From contig JAQSEB010000185.1 of NCBI GenBank assembly GCA_030063045.1, positions 1,207,310 to 1,271,309 on the forward strand: 64,000 nt of DNA, in the 5' to 3' direction. This DNA comes from Pratylenchus scribneri (lineage: Eukaryota > Nematoda > Chromadorea > Rhabditida > Pratylenchidae). Below, one piece after another: positions 11,886 through 24,100 of the stretch. Every line of letters begins with the position of its first letter. Positions within the stretch are counted from its first letter, which is position 1. The translations under genes and the position numbers were made by a program. Below the pieces are notes generated by a model that did no database searches, was not told where the DNA came from, and was given only the letters and a program-made list of their open reading frames with translations.

Positions 11886-11956
11886 GCCTCACTCAGGCTT
11901 CGAACCAGCTCCCATTTGTTGAGTTCCAAACTCTTTACCCATTGCACCAAACAGGC
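11886..11956 (-). pseudogene. tRNA-like relic (Gln-like), possible SINE head
   Basis: Read on the minus strand, 71 bases contain an A-box-like TGGTGCAATGGG at tRNA position 8 and a B box GGTTCGAAGCC. The ends partly pair (GCCT with AGGC), and there is an anticodon-like stem GTTTG/CAAAT with an 8-base loop instead of 7. Order and spacing fit a tRNA and resemble tRNA-Gln, but the T stem and acceptor have mismatches. A tRNA pseudogene or a tRNA-derived SINE is likelier than a working tRNA. Confidence 0.35.
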
Positions 11957-14560
11957 CCTTCCACAATTCGCCCTCAAGGCAATATAAAGTAGCCATCCTC
12001 CCCAACATCCCTCAAGCAGCAGTTGTTCCTTCCATTTCTTTTCTCTTTTCTTCTTATTCATCCATCCGCCGCCGCCGGCCACTGCTGGCTCTGCTGTTGG
12101 CTATATTCCCTATAGGGACAACATTGGTTGGATGAGGGCGCCTTCCTCTTGCATTTTTCCTTTGCATTAACCCGTCACGCTTTTAATCCTTATTTTTTCA
12201 ACATTTCCTTCCCAAAAGTCATTCCATTCCATTACCAATTCACGTGAGCACGCGATGCCCAAAAATGGGCTAAAAATAGATGGAAGGGAAACATTCATCT
12301 TCCTTAGGCACTCGCTCCTCATTCCCATTTTACTGTTTTGCGGAGCGGACCCTTCCCCTTCCTCCGCCCAACAATTTTGTTCCTCCTTTTCGTTGGCCGT
12401 GAGCCACAATTCTCCGTTCTCCCTCCATTTTTTGCAATCAGCCCTTCGGGGCCGTTGGTTCACGGTTGTTTCATTTCCCTTCGTTCCCTTTCCTCATCCA
12501 TTTCCATGCATCCAGCCGGTTCGTTTGGCTCCAGGCTCCCCAACCACAGTTGTTCACTCCACCCAAAAATGTTTCGAAATAGCACCGGGAATGTGTCTGG
12601 CTTATTTAATCGGACCAAACAAGTTTAATTAGGCGTTGAACCCTGAGTGCACATATTGGGTAATTAAATATTAAATATTCCATTGTTCTCCGTTCTCCCC
12701 CTATTAATTACATTTTCGCTTTATTCATATGAGCACTTTCTGCAGACAGCCAGCAGCAGCGGGTTCGTGAGCTAGCCCATTTATACCGTTCCCTCATCCC
12801 TTCGTTCAAAAATGTTTCGAAGAGCAAAGGTGAGAATGTGTCTGGCTTATTTATTCCGACCAAACAATTGATTAGTTTAATTAAGGGGTATTATATATTC
12901 CATGTATTCTCCCCTATCCATTTTCCTCATTATTCGCATAATTATCTTTATAAACATTTTTTAATTAGCGCTTTCAAATTTGACTAAACATTTTTAATTA
13001 GCGCTTTCAAATTTGGCGAAATAAATTGGACAATTCTTTCCAAAAAAGTGGTTTATTCCCAATGAAATAATACCTCTTTTGATGCCCATTAATTTTGGGT
13101 GTATCAATTGTTTTTCCTTTTAATAATTTTTTTACTCAGCGTTCATTCTCTTTATATAAAAACTGAAATATATAATGCGCTTTCAGAAATAATAGGTTAT
13201 TCACTAATTTAGTCCATATTCCCATTGGATTTCGTCCCATGGTTCATTGGCATTTTTCCTTATAAATTTGGGTAATCCATCATCAAAAATTGTTTGTTCG
13301 TGTCTCAAGAAGAATATGACCCCCTAGCCCGCCATCATGTATCCATCAAATTGTTCGTCCAAATCCCTCGCGATCCAATTTCACATTGGCATGCTATTTT
13401 TCTTTATATTTAAATTGGTTAATCCTTAATCCGCGTCCACAGAAAATCTGCCCAAGAATATGAGACATTCTCGAATGAATCCGCTCAATCACTTTGATGT
13501 TTTTATGGGTGGATATTCATCAAATTGGTTTAAACCAAATTTCGCGACGCCCTTATCCCATTCATTCATTTTGTGCCGAAAAATGAATGGTCGGCATATT
13601 CATTCACCATTTGGCATCTTTTTTGGTTGAGGATTTTATGAGTGAATGGCCCTTATAGCCCTATATCAATCATTGGCCAAATCTCGAGACCCGCTTATCC
13701 CATTCAATCTTTTGTGCCAAAAATGAATGAACGGCACAATCTTTCATCATTTGTCTCCATTTTCGGCACCTCTTTTGTTCTCTCCGCAATCCATACCGTA
13801 TTCTTATTATTATAAATCCCCTCCACTTTATCCCATTTCTTTTTAATTTTTTTGAACATCTGCCATTTTCATGCATTTTTTTTCAATTTTAGTTTTTTTG
13901 TCGTTTTGAAGATGGAAAAAAAACTTCTCATAATCCCCATTTTCATTCCAAAACAATGGAAAAAAACGATCAAAGGTCAATGCACCGACTTTTGCACAAT
14001 CAAACTTCCACTCCCTATTTTTGTCATTCCTCTCTACTCCCACGGCCTTTATTTTATCGCCTTTTTTAACCTTTGGGGAAAATTATCATTTTCGTTGATC
14101 TTTGGTTTGGCCAATTTGGCCAATTTTCCTTTTTTATTTTTTTAATTAAATATGCCGATTCTCTTAATTTTTTGTTTGTTTTCAGGATGGAAAACAATTC
14201 CATTAGACCTTTCCAATTCCAATTTTCGAACAAGCAAACAAAAATGATTAAAAAATGTCAATGCCGACAATTTGTGCTCAATCATCGATATTTTTGTCCT
14301 CCGTCCTTCCCCTCCAGCCTTCCCCTTTTCTTGCCGCCGCAGCCCTTCCCACTTCCCATTCGCCCCTCCAGCGCTGACTTTTTTTTTGCACACAATCAAC
14401 ATCAATGCCCCTTTCCACCCACCGCGGACAACCGCCCTCCAGCATTCATTCGCCTATTTTTAAACAAAAGTTTTGCTTCACAAAAAATGCGAGATGCCCC
14501 CTTCCTTCCAATTTTCCATATAATCAACAAAATTAGCTGAATGATGTTTTGTTTCATTTA
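11957..14560. other. Intergenic with degenerate duplications
   Basis: No gene is supported. About 12565-12630 and 12808-12890 are diverged copies of one segment (both contain AATGTGTCTGGCTTATTTA followed by CGGACCAAACAA or CCGACCAAACAA). 13370-13800 repeats motifs such as CCCATTCATTCATTTTGTGCC. Long open frames at 12255-12632 and 13852-14540 have Phe/Pro/Ser-rich translations typical of pyrimidine-rich non-coding DNA. Confidence 0.45.
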
Positions 14561-14569
14561 TTGTTTCCA

Positions 14570-15350
14570 CTTTCCACCTAATCGGCTGGCTCTATGTCGG
14601 CGACAACTTTTTGAGACTGACTTTTCCCACTTTTCTATCTAAAAAATTAAAAGGGAAGCAAAAATAACAAAAATACATTTACTTGAAAATGAGAACATCC
14701 AATAAAGAAGAAGCTGCATACTGCATACCCAATACAGTATAATAACATTAGTTCGCGCAGCAATTCTCCTTCCCCTCCATCCATTTCATTTGCGCCCTTT
14801 CCCTTTTTTCCTTTTTTCTTCTTTCCTCCACTTTATGCTTTGGCTTTGCCCCAAGAAAAAATTCCCATATATAATTGAGCAATCCAATTCAAAGCGAGCA
14901 GCCGACAACCACTTCCATCACACTTTAAGCCCCAGCAATCAACTAATGTTGATTGTAAATAAACCGATGAATGGGAGAATCACCAAAAATAAGGAGTGTA
15001 TATCTCCTTTCGCAGTTTCCCTCCTTCCACCCACGCAGCTGGCTCTATGCCGCTGAAAACCTTTTTGAGACTGACTGACTGACTTTTTCGTTTTTCCCAT
15101 TTTCTCTAAAAAAAACTAAAAAAGAAAAGCAAAAAATAAAACAAAAGAATGAAATTGCTTAGGGCGGAATAGCTTGGGGCGGAATGGGGGACACGTCACA
15201 CCAAACCAATGAAGATGTAGCATACAGTATATAAAACCATTTGTGCGCCACTGCGCACACTAATCCTCCTTCCTTTGCCAAAATTCATTTCGCTCTCTTT
15301 TTCCTATTTTCTTCTTCCACTCTGCTGTGGCTTTGCGCCTAGAGCAAATT
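14570..15350. repeat. Two diverged tandem copies of a ~430-bp unit
   Basis: 14575-14860 and 15030-15335 align in order: GCTGGCTCTATG, then TTTTTGAGACTGACT, then GCATACNGTATA-type sequence, then a C/T-rich stretch ending in GGCTTTG. They are separated by a spacer similar in length to the unit. The region looks like an ageing tandem duplication. I see no ORF conserved between the copies. Confidence 0.5.
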
Positions 15351-15759
15351 TGATACTTTGTCGGTAATCTGTGCCTTCATTTGAAAATTTATTTTGGAAT
15401 TTTTATTTTATTATTCCTAATTTTGATTGTAAAACAATGAAAATTATTTTAGATTATTTTAGGGTTGACCAATTTTGATGGTAAAATAAGGTAATTTTCG
15501 GGGAAAATGAGAGCACAGATAACCGACAGTACCCAAAATTCCATTCGCCCCGCCCCAAATTTAACTGAGCTATCCAATTCAGATTTTAGAGTATCCGCAG
15601 CCAACAATAACCACTTATATAGACCACCCTTTAGGCCAACTATAAATTGCTTTGACTTTATGAGCCAATCAATCGATAAATCAACGAAAAGGAAGGCGCC
15701 TCCGTTTCCCATATACAATTTGAATCGGGGCCATATCTTCTAGGCGCTCAGCCAAACAG

Positions 15760-16460
15760 CCGGGGACCATCCCATATTTATTCGCAGTCGATCTCACCTA
15801 CATAATTTCCTGCCAACACACAAAACCACCAATCGGGGACCATCTCCCATTTTTTTTCCCAATCAGCCCCATAGCTTCCAGAGCGCAAAGCTAACATCCG
15901 CCGGGGACCATCTTCCATATTCATTTTCTATTTCTATTTTCTAGTCATCGCCATTCCTCCTTATAGCACACAGCCAAACAGCCGGGGACAATCTCTCTTA
16001 TTTTCCAGTCGATGTTACCTACATAAATTCCTTGCCAGCTTACAAAAGCCATCAATCGGGGACCATTTCCCATTTTTGTTTTAATCATCGCCATATCTTC
16101 AAGCGCACAAAGCTAAGAGCCAGCAGCAGGGACCATCCCCATAAATTTCCAATCAGCGCCATAGTTTCTGGCTCAAAGCTAACATCCGGGGACCATCTCT
16201 TATATTTTTCGAAATCAGCACTATAGCTTCCAGTTAATAAGCCATCAGCCAGGGACCATCCCCATATTCTCGACATTATTTCCTGCCAACACACAAAGCC
16301 ATCAGACAGGGGGGACCATCACACATATTCATTTCCAATCAGCGCTGTACACTGTACCTTCAAAAACTCACACGGCGACAATAGAGCAGCAGGGGACCAC
16401 AATCTCACCTTTTTTTCATTTCCAACCGACGCCAAAACTTACATAGCTCGCAGCGGGGGA
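15760..16460. repeat. Degenerate satellite with GGGGACCATC motif
   Basis: About ten or eleven imperfect units of roughly 60-80 bp follow one another. Each is marked by CGGGGACCATC or a close variant and is often followed by CCAATCAGCGCCATA and AAGCTAACATCC. Units differ in length and carry many substitutions, so this is an old array. No coding frame survives across units. Confidence 0.7.
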
Positions 16461-17757
16461 AAATTAATTTCCAAAAATCCACATGATTTTCCTTATATCT
16501 CACATCAATCAGAAAAATTAATCTGCTTCAATATATTTTTGAGGAATGGAAATTTTCCTTAAAGTCAAATCACATGGCATACTGTAGCACACAAATTCAT
16601 TTTTTCTCTCTCTTTTCAATTTTCTATTCAATTTTCTTTAAGCACTATTCCACAGTAACCTCTGAAATCTATTTGAGAATGTAATCCAACTAACAATAGT
16701 AATTTTCAACCCGCCTTCTACTTTTTGGCAAATGCTTGGCCCCCCGAACCCCGATGTATAAATATAAATGAATCATATAAAATGTCATTTAATTTCGCCG
16801 CTCTCACTTCCTTTCCAATTCCAAAACACAGCTCTGAGGGAACAAAACAAATAAATTAGTCTGGGAAATTGTTTTCCCAATGAATCAATTCAGGGCCAAT
16901 TATTAATCATTCCAGACAAAAAATATGGGCCATTCATTTATGTTCTTCAAAACACATCCCTCGTCAATTTTACCCGCCGATTACATTAGTTTTCCCTTTT
17001 CTAAATAAATTCGCCCTTTGATGTAACTGAACTCTTTTTAAAGAAGGGTAATTTCAGGAACTTGTTTGCCTTTGAATTTGAACCAATTCACAAGAGGCAA
17101 TTATTAATCATTCTTTAGAACATATGGCCCAATTATTTATTAAACTCCCTTGATTCATTCATTCTTTTTAATATATTCGCCCTCCAGCATTTTAAAGTAC
17201 CCATTTTTTATTTATCGACGCATCATTTCCCCATTCTTGTTCTTGGTCCAAAGCGCCTTTAATTCCAAGTCTCGTGCCATTTAAAATCGATGTTTTTCGT
17301 ACTCCCAATCCTAGCCCAAAATTTTTTTTGTCCTCAATTCCGCCCAAAAATGTTTACGCCGAGAAAAGAAGGGTGGTTTTTTGCCCAAAACCATCATTTT
17401 ATTAGATGGGCAAATATTTTCTCCCTCTTATCTTCGTTTTTTTTATAAGCTTTTTAATGCATTTGACACAAACATTACATTTATATTTTAAATAAATTTA
17501 GAATTATGCAGGACAAATATTGCTTCCCGCCTACCCTCTTATTCCTTGCTATTCGCTTTTTAGGGGTTATTTTTTATTGGCCAAGGCCCAGGCTACCAGA
17601 ATTTTATGAGTTGGACAAATATTGCCTTCCTCCAATATTCTTTTCATTTTTTAAAGGCTTTAATGCATTTGACATAAACAAATATAAAAACGCTTATTTT
17701 TATTCAATTTGCATTTATGCGAGATAAAAAATAACATCTTCTTTCCGATACTTGTAC
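16461..17757. other. Intergenic, no supported gene
   Basis: Only AT-rich, non-repetitive sequence is seen. The frame at 17506-17727 lacks any domain or splice support. Confidence 0.4.
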
Positions 17758-17917
17758 AGTTTAGGTCCGCTTTTTTTGCGAAAGGGTTAGGTTTTAGGGA
17801 CTACGTGAGAAGATTTTTACCCAATCATATCCGTAACCTATCCTCTAAGGACCCTAATCCTAAACCTGATGACCCATATGGGTGACTTTTCACTTTCCAA
17901 AAAAGCGGACCTAAACT
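17758..17917. mobile_element. Palindromic MITE-like element
   Basis: AGTTTAGGTCCGCTTTTTT at 17758 is matched by its reverse complement ending at 17917. Inner segments GGGTTAGGTTTTAGGG and CCCTAATCCTAAACC also pair. The 160-bp unit would fold into a hairpin and lies about 215 bp upstream of the start codon at 18133. I find no convincing target duplication, so the superfamily is unknown. Confidence 0.55.
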
Positions 17918-18132
17918 CCACAAAAACCCTCTTTATTTCCCTCATTTTGGCGTGTCCATTTTCGCGCAAAATTTTATTAGTATAATTTATACATTTTATC
18001 GCGTTCAAATCTATTAAAAACAATTAATTATTCCCCTTTTTATTTTTAGGTTAGATTAGAAATACATCAGTAATTAAACCAACCAACCAACCAACAAACA
18101 AATCAAAAACATCCAAAAAGCTTCACACAAAA

Positions 18133-21100
18133 ATGACCAACACCGACAACAACGGTGAAAACAATGAAAATGACCATCCGCCAATGACTCTTGAGGAATT
18201 GTATGCCGAAATCCAGCGTCTCTCAAATGTGGAAACGGCATTAATAGTAATTATTTGGGTTGGGATTTTTGGATTTTGATCTATTTTTTATGTGTTAGAT
18301 GTGATGAGAAAAGCATAAAATAATGTTTTAGAGAGCATTTATTTGATGTTATTGACTTAATTCTTTGACATATTTTGGAACATTTCAGAGAAAATTTCAT
18401 TAGAAATGTAAAAAAAACCAAAGAATTACCTCTTTTGAGCTTATTTTTGTTAATTTCATGAGCCTAAATAGGCACTATTTTGTGGCCTAAAAATCCTAGC
18501 CCTAGCATCTAAAATCAGAAAAGATCAATTTGTTTTTCTAATAAGAGAGCGTCCACTTATTAAGTAAAATCATAAGGAATATTGGCTTTAGTCCGAATTT
18601 AATAATTTGAATAATTTTGCAAATTGTAAAATTAATTAGTATTTACTAATTCTAGGCTAATCTGCTGGTCTACAAATGGATAGAGATTTTCAAAATTTTA
18701 TTTTAATTTTTTTTATTACAGAATGTGCGCCAAGAAGCGAATGATGCCGCAGAGGAAATCAATGCACGTCGACTTTATCTTGTGGGCCAATTGCGCCAAC
18801 GATATTTGAATAATCAATCGGCAACGACACTACAGCCATTGCAAATTCAAATTGCCGCCGCAATCAATGAAAATGTGGACCAAGATGGACAGCAGGAAAA
18901 TGATGGTCCAAAGGAAGCAGCCGCATCGTCGAATTCTCCAACAGACGGAAATGCCCTTGGCGCAGGTGAATATTCATTCGGCTTTATTTATTCTTTCCAA
19001 AATTGGGATCTAGGGCATTTGAAGACGACTTTAAGGTTTTAAAATTTTGTCCTAATGAAGGATTTAGAATTTTTAATAAAGTCATTCTTAAAAAGGGATA
19101 TTCACTCATCAGTAGGGATATACTAAATTGTTAAAATGAATTTAATAATTTTTATTTACCAAATCAAGTTTTTTATGCATGAAAACCATTTTTTACTCAC
19201 ATTTGTTTCAGTTAATAGGAATAGCCTAGATTAATATCGAATGAAAATCCTATTTGATATTGGTAGAGAGGAAATTATACCATGTTTTTATAAGAATTAA
19301 GGATTTACAAAAAATAATATGTTTTTTAGGATTTAGAAATTTACAAAAAGAATACAATGAAAAAGGCATTATTTTCTATAATCAAATCTTTAAATATTTT
19401 TTATTCTTTTCTATTTATGATGATCATGAATATGAAGCAAAATTTGATGGTTGGGAAGAGGGAGGTGGGCAATTAAAAATTTATAATGCATTCCACGTTA
19501 AATTTAAGCCAAATATTCATAAAAAAATCTAAATAAAAAAAAGCTTTAATCATTTTTGTTTGAGAAATTTTATAGTTTTTCACTTTTCACCTATGTTAAT
19601 TTAATTTATGAAATATTAAAAAAATTGACTGACAAATTTATCAAATTTCAGGCTCAATTAGACCCAGTCAGCGTGATGATCCCAGCATCAGCCTTCCTCA
19701 ACCATTGGCTCAGCGCAATGGCAATAGCAGCAAAGTCCAATTAGCATCGGCGCCGCCCATCCTCTCATGCAATCAACAACATCGTCAACAGCAACAACAG
19801 CAACAACAACAGGAGCAAGTGATTCAGATTAATGATGAGGAAGAAGAGTTGGAGCAGGAAAATGCAATGGAAGTGGATGGATCAGCAGAAGATGCGCAAA
19901 ATGAGGCGGATGGAAATGTGAGTTTTTTTATACATAGAGATGGGAATGAACATTTTCATCAATAATATGGGAAGAAAAGAAAAACGAATAATGAATTGAG
20001 GGTTTTTATGCGATAATTTCCAGAAAATATGTTAATTAGCATTTCCCAAAAATATATTACTTCAGAGGATGGATGGATCGAAAAGGGAGATTGTTTGATT
20101 AAATGCAGGACGAAATATTATCTTACCTATTCCCTAAAGGGAAATCAATATTTTCCGGAAAATGAAACTACAAAAAAATTAGAATATTTTCATTAATTAA
20201 TTAGAATAAAAAAGAATAAAATATTTTCAGAAAGGAAATCAGAATAGCAGAAGTATCAGAAATATAAAATTCTTCTTAATTAAACCAAGACAAATTCTCT
20301 TTTTTTTTCCATTCCACAAATAAAACTAAAATAATTGAGATAATATTCATAACGATGGGGGATTCTTTTGATTCTACATATATTATTTTTCATACATTTA
20401 AGGTTGAACAATGCCAAGAAGAATTGCAAGTTCGAATTGATGAAGAATCTCGCCGCCGTAATTTGGCTGAATGGCGCCAAATTTTGGACAATTACTTCAA
20501 CGAATTTGACGCAAATGTTCAAAATGAAGTTATGACTGAAGCAAATATCAATGTGGAAAATGAAGATCAGCAGCAGATGAATGAAGAAGTTCAAACATCA
20601 CCAGCAGAAAATGAAATTTCAAATGAAGAAGTGGAGCCGCCACAAAATGAATTAATCCAACAAATGAATGCCGAGGAACATGTTCAAGATGAAGAAGAAG
20701 TTGAACAACATCATTGTGAATGCGATGATGGACACATCAACCAACCGCCGGAAGAAGAGGAGGATGAGCCGGCAAACGAGAATGAAATTGGTGGCACAAA
20801 TTTTGGAGGAAATCAGCGAAGAACGAATGGAAAAAGATTGAAACGCCGCTACCATGGAGAACCTTGGTAAGGAAAGTGAGGAATACAAATAAAATATGGG
20901 TCAGGTCTAATAAATTTATATTTAAATTCTCCGATTCCAGTTTTCGAAACTTTTAGTCCAAATTAGGTTTAAATCACATTGGTCATTTTTGAATGCCTCT
21001 TTAGCTGCCCCAAATTATCGCTCTTTAAATTTAAAATAACTCATCAAGGGGTGGACCAATCTTGAAAATTTTATAATCAAATTAAAGGCTAGACAATTCA

Positions 21101-24100
21101 TTATCAAAAAATTAATTTTTATTAAAATGGTTTAGAATTGATTAACAAAAAATTTTTTAAAATATTCTTTATTATAGTAATAAAATTTTCAATGGATTTT
21201 TGGATATAACTCCATCAATTATGAACCAATTTACATAAATTTGCTATCATTAAATAGACAAAAGCCTGCTTTATGATTTGAAAATAAAATCCACAAAATT
21301 AGTTAAATATTTGATGAATTATTATAAAAGGCGACAAGTTTAGCTGTTTTCTGTTGAATTAAGATAATCTCAAAATTTCTCATTTTCTTCTAAATTTGAT
21401 TTTTTTATTTTTAAAATAGTTTTCCATTAATTTAAATTATTTTCAGGTGCTTACGTTGCCTTTTTCACCAACAATTCGGCTGGTATCCACGCGAAGAATA
21501 TGACAATGATCCAGAATTGAAGAAGAAATTTGCCAAATATATTCGTCAACGAACAATGATTCTGGAAGAGGATGAAAAATTGAAGGAGGAATTTGAGCAA
21601 TTTTTGAGGCAATATTTGAACCATCGTCAAATGAATGGGGATGAGCCGTTTCCACAACAAAAGAGAGCCACCCGAGGGCGGTCAAGATCAAGAGGCAGAA
21701 ATCAACAGAATGTTGGAGCATTGGAAAATGATGGAAATGGCACATCGAATATTCAGTCAACATCATCGTCGATTGGAAACAACAACTCAAATATTGCCCA
21801 TAGTTCACCGCCAATCGCCGATGCCAATCCAAGTCTGAATTCATCTGATTCTGTTGATGGGAATGATCGAAAGAAACTGAATGCCAACAGAAAAATAAGA
21901 TTCCTTAGGGACATTTTATAGTGAAAGATGGGCATTTTTCCTATTTTAATTGGGGATGTCGCAATCTGAACCAATTTTAATGATTTTATTTAGATTAGGA
22001 CAGAATCGGTTTTTGAAATATATCAGTTTTCAGGTTCCCTATTTTTGGTTTTAAATAACAAAAATTCTCAATTTCGGTTCGAAATTTCATCGTTTTTCTG
22101 AAACCGAAACCTACTCTCTCCTCCCCACTATTATTAGTAAATTAAAGAGAAGACTGCTGGGCTATTTAATAATATTAAATTTATTTAAATTGGTTCATAA
22201 TTGATTGAGTTAATAATTAATAAATGATGTATTTAAGCTATAAAAAAACCCTTGAAAATCAATAGAAAAGGAAATTTTAAAAATTTTTAAAAGCAAAATT
22301 CCAAACCAAATTAAATAAAATTAATAAATTTATTTAGACAATAGTCTGCCCGTTAATTTATAACAAAAATCATCAAAATAGATTCATTCCTGGATGAATT
22401 TTTAAAAAGACAAAAATTTGGGCTGTTCTCTTTTACCTTAGATGCATTATTCAGATTCCTCTTTTAATTTTTCCATATTTCAGTTCAAAAGAAGGCAAAT
22501 CCACTGAATGGACCATCAACATCAACCACATTTGATGAAATTCTTGCCAATATGGAGAGAATGCCCTCATCGTCATCGGTTGGCTCCAATTTCAATGGGC
22601 GAACATTGGATCAACGACTTTTTCAAGATGTGTTGCCGGATAGTCAACCTGCACAAACAAATTTGGCATCCATCACCGAAGCAACTTTAGGCCAGCAGGT
22701 CCAAAATCTTAAAAATTTGGTAAAATTACAGGAAAAAATCATTTGTAGGACTAGGAAAGATTGGTCAAAGTCGGTTTTAAGAACTCGGGTTCTTGATTTA
22801 ATGTCATTTTTCGGTTTTGCTTTCTCCTATTTTAAATTTAAAGAGCAAAAATTCTAAATATCGTTTTTAAATTTCATCGATTTTTTGAAATCGAAACCGA
22901 CTTTGACCAACCCTAAAAAGACCATATAAATATTACCAAAAAATTTTGTAAATCATTTTAGATATTTACCACATTCTTTTATGCTTTTATTTGTAAATTT
23001 TTAACCATATTTTATTTTACCAGCTTTTTTAAAAATTCTGTTAAATTATAAGAAAAATTACAAAAATTTAAAATTTATCTACCAAATTCTCCTCTTTCAG
23101 AATAAATGATTTTTTGATAGAATTTAATTTTTGTAATGTAATGTAAAGTCAATGAAAAATGAAATTCTAATCTATTTTGAAGGAGAAGAGTTTTTTCTAT
23201 AAGAATAAATTTTAAATTTAGACTTATTAATTTTTTTGTGATTTTCAGGAGCAAAATAATTCGACCAATGAGCAAATGGATGCCAATGAAGTTCAACAAT
23301 CCCATCCATCGAATTCGGATGGCATTCAGCAAATTGGGGAAATGACGAAGAAAAAAGCAAAACCATCGCCAATTTCAACTGTGAATGGCCAACAAAATTC
23401 CCAGCCTCAGCAATCGTCAACACCTCAACAACAGCGAAAACCAGCGGAGCAAGGAATTTGGAGTAAGTACAAAAGGGAAAATTTTAACATTTTCCAAGCA
23501 TTTTTGGTACTATACGAGAAATTAACTCTATACGAACCTTTAAACCTTAAATTTTGAGGACTTAGACTTGGACCAGGGTTGGGATCATTTCTGTTATCAT
23601 CATCACATACCGTATTTGCTCTTTTAATAATTCCCCTCTATCCAATATTATGCTACTCTCTAATAATTTTCCACCTTTTGACATGTTTGAAAAATAATTC
23701 ACCATATGAAATTAAATTAATATATACTGTATCTTGTTTTTTCTGACCATATCGTTTTCATCATCGTTTTTTTCTTTTGCAATTTTGATGTAATTACACA
23801 CTAAGAATGAATAAGTTTTTATTTTTATTCTTTCTAGAATTATGCTTTAAGCAATTTTACACCTTTTTTTAAAATTAATTCAATTAATTTTATTTTCAGT
23901 GACATCCAATTTCACACCATCCCCATCGTATATGGCCGATAATGTTTTTGAATTTCCTGCGACGTCACCTCTTCATGCTGGAAATGTGGCCATGCCATCT
24001 GCGATTGGGAATGACCAAACTCCCCAAAATATTGTTGAACGTACACCGCTCGGTGCCATCCATCCAAATGCAGCGAACAAGAAACGTCGATCGGACAGTC

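Noticed and set aside
12255..14540. Several 90-155 codon frames
   Set aside because: Pyrimidine-rich DNA gives stop-poor Phe/Pro/Ser/Leu translations. Neither start context nor splice sites support them.
19254..19532. 92-codon frame within intron 2 of the 18133 gene
   Set aside because: It is AT-rich with biased composition and lies between phase-compatible exons 2 and 3, so it is most likely intron sequence.
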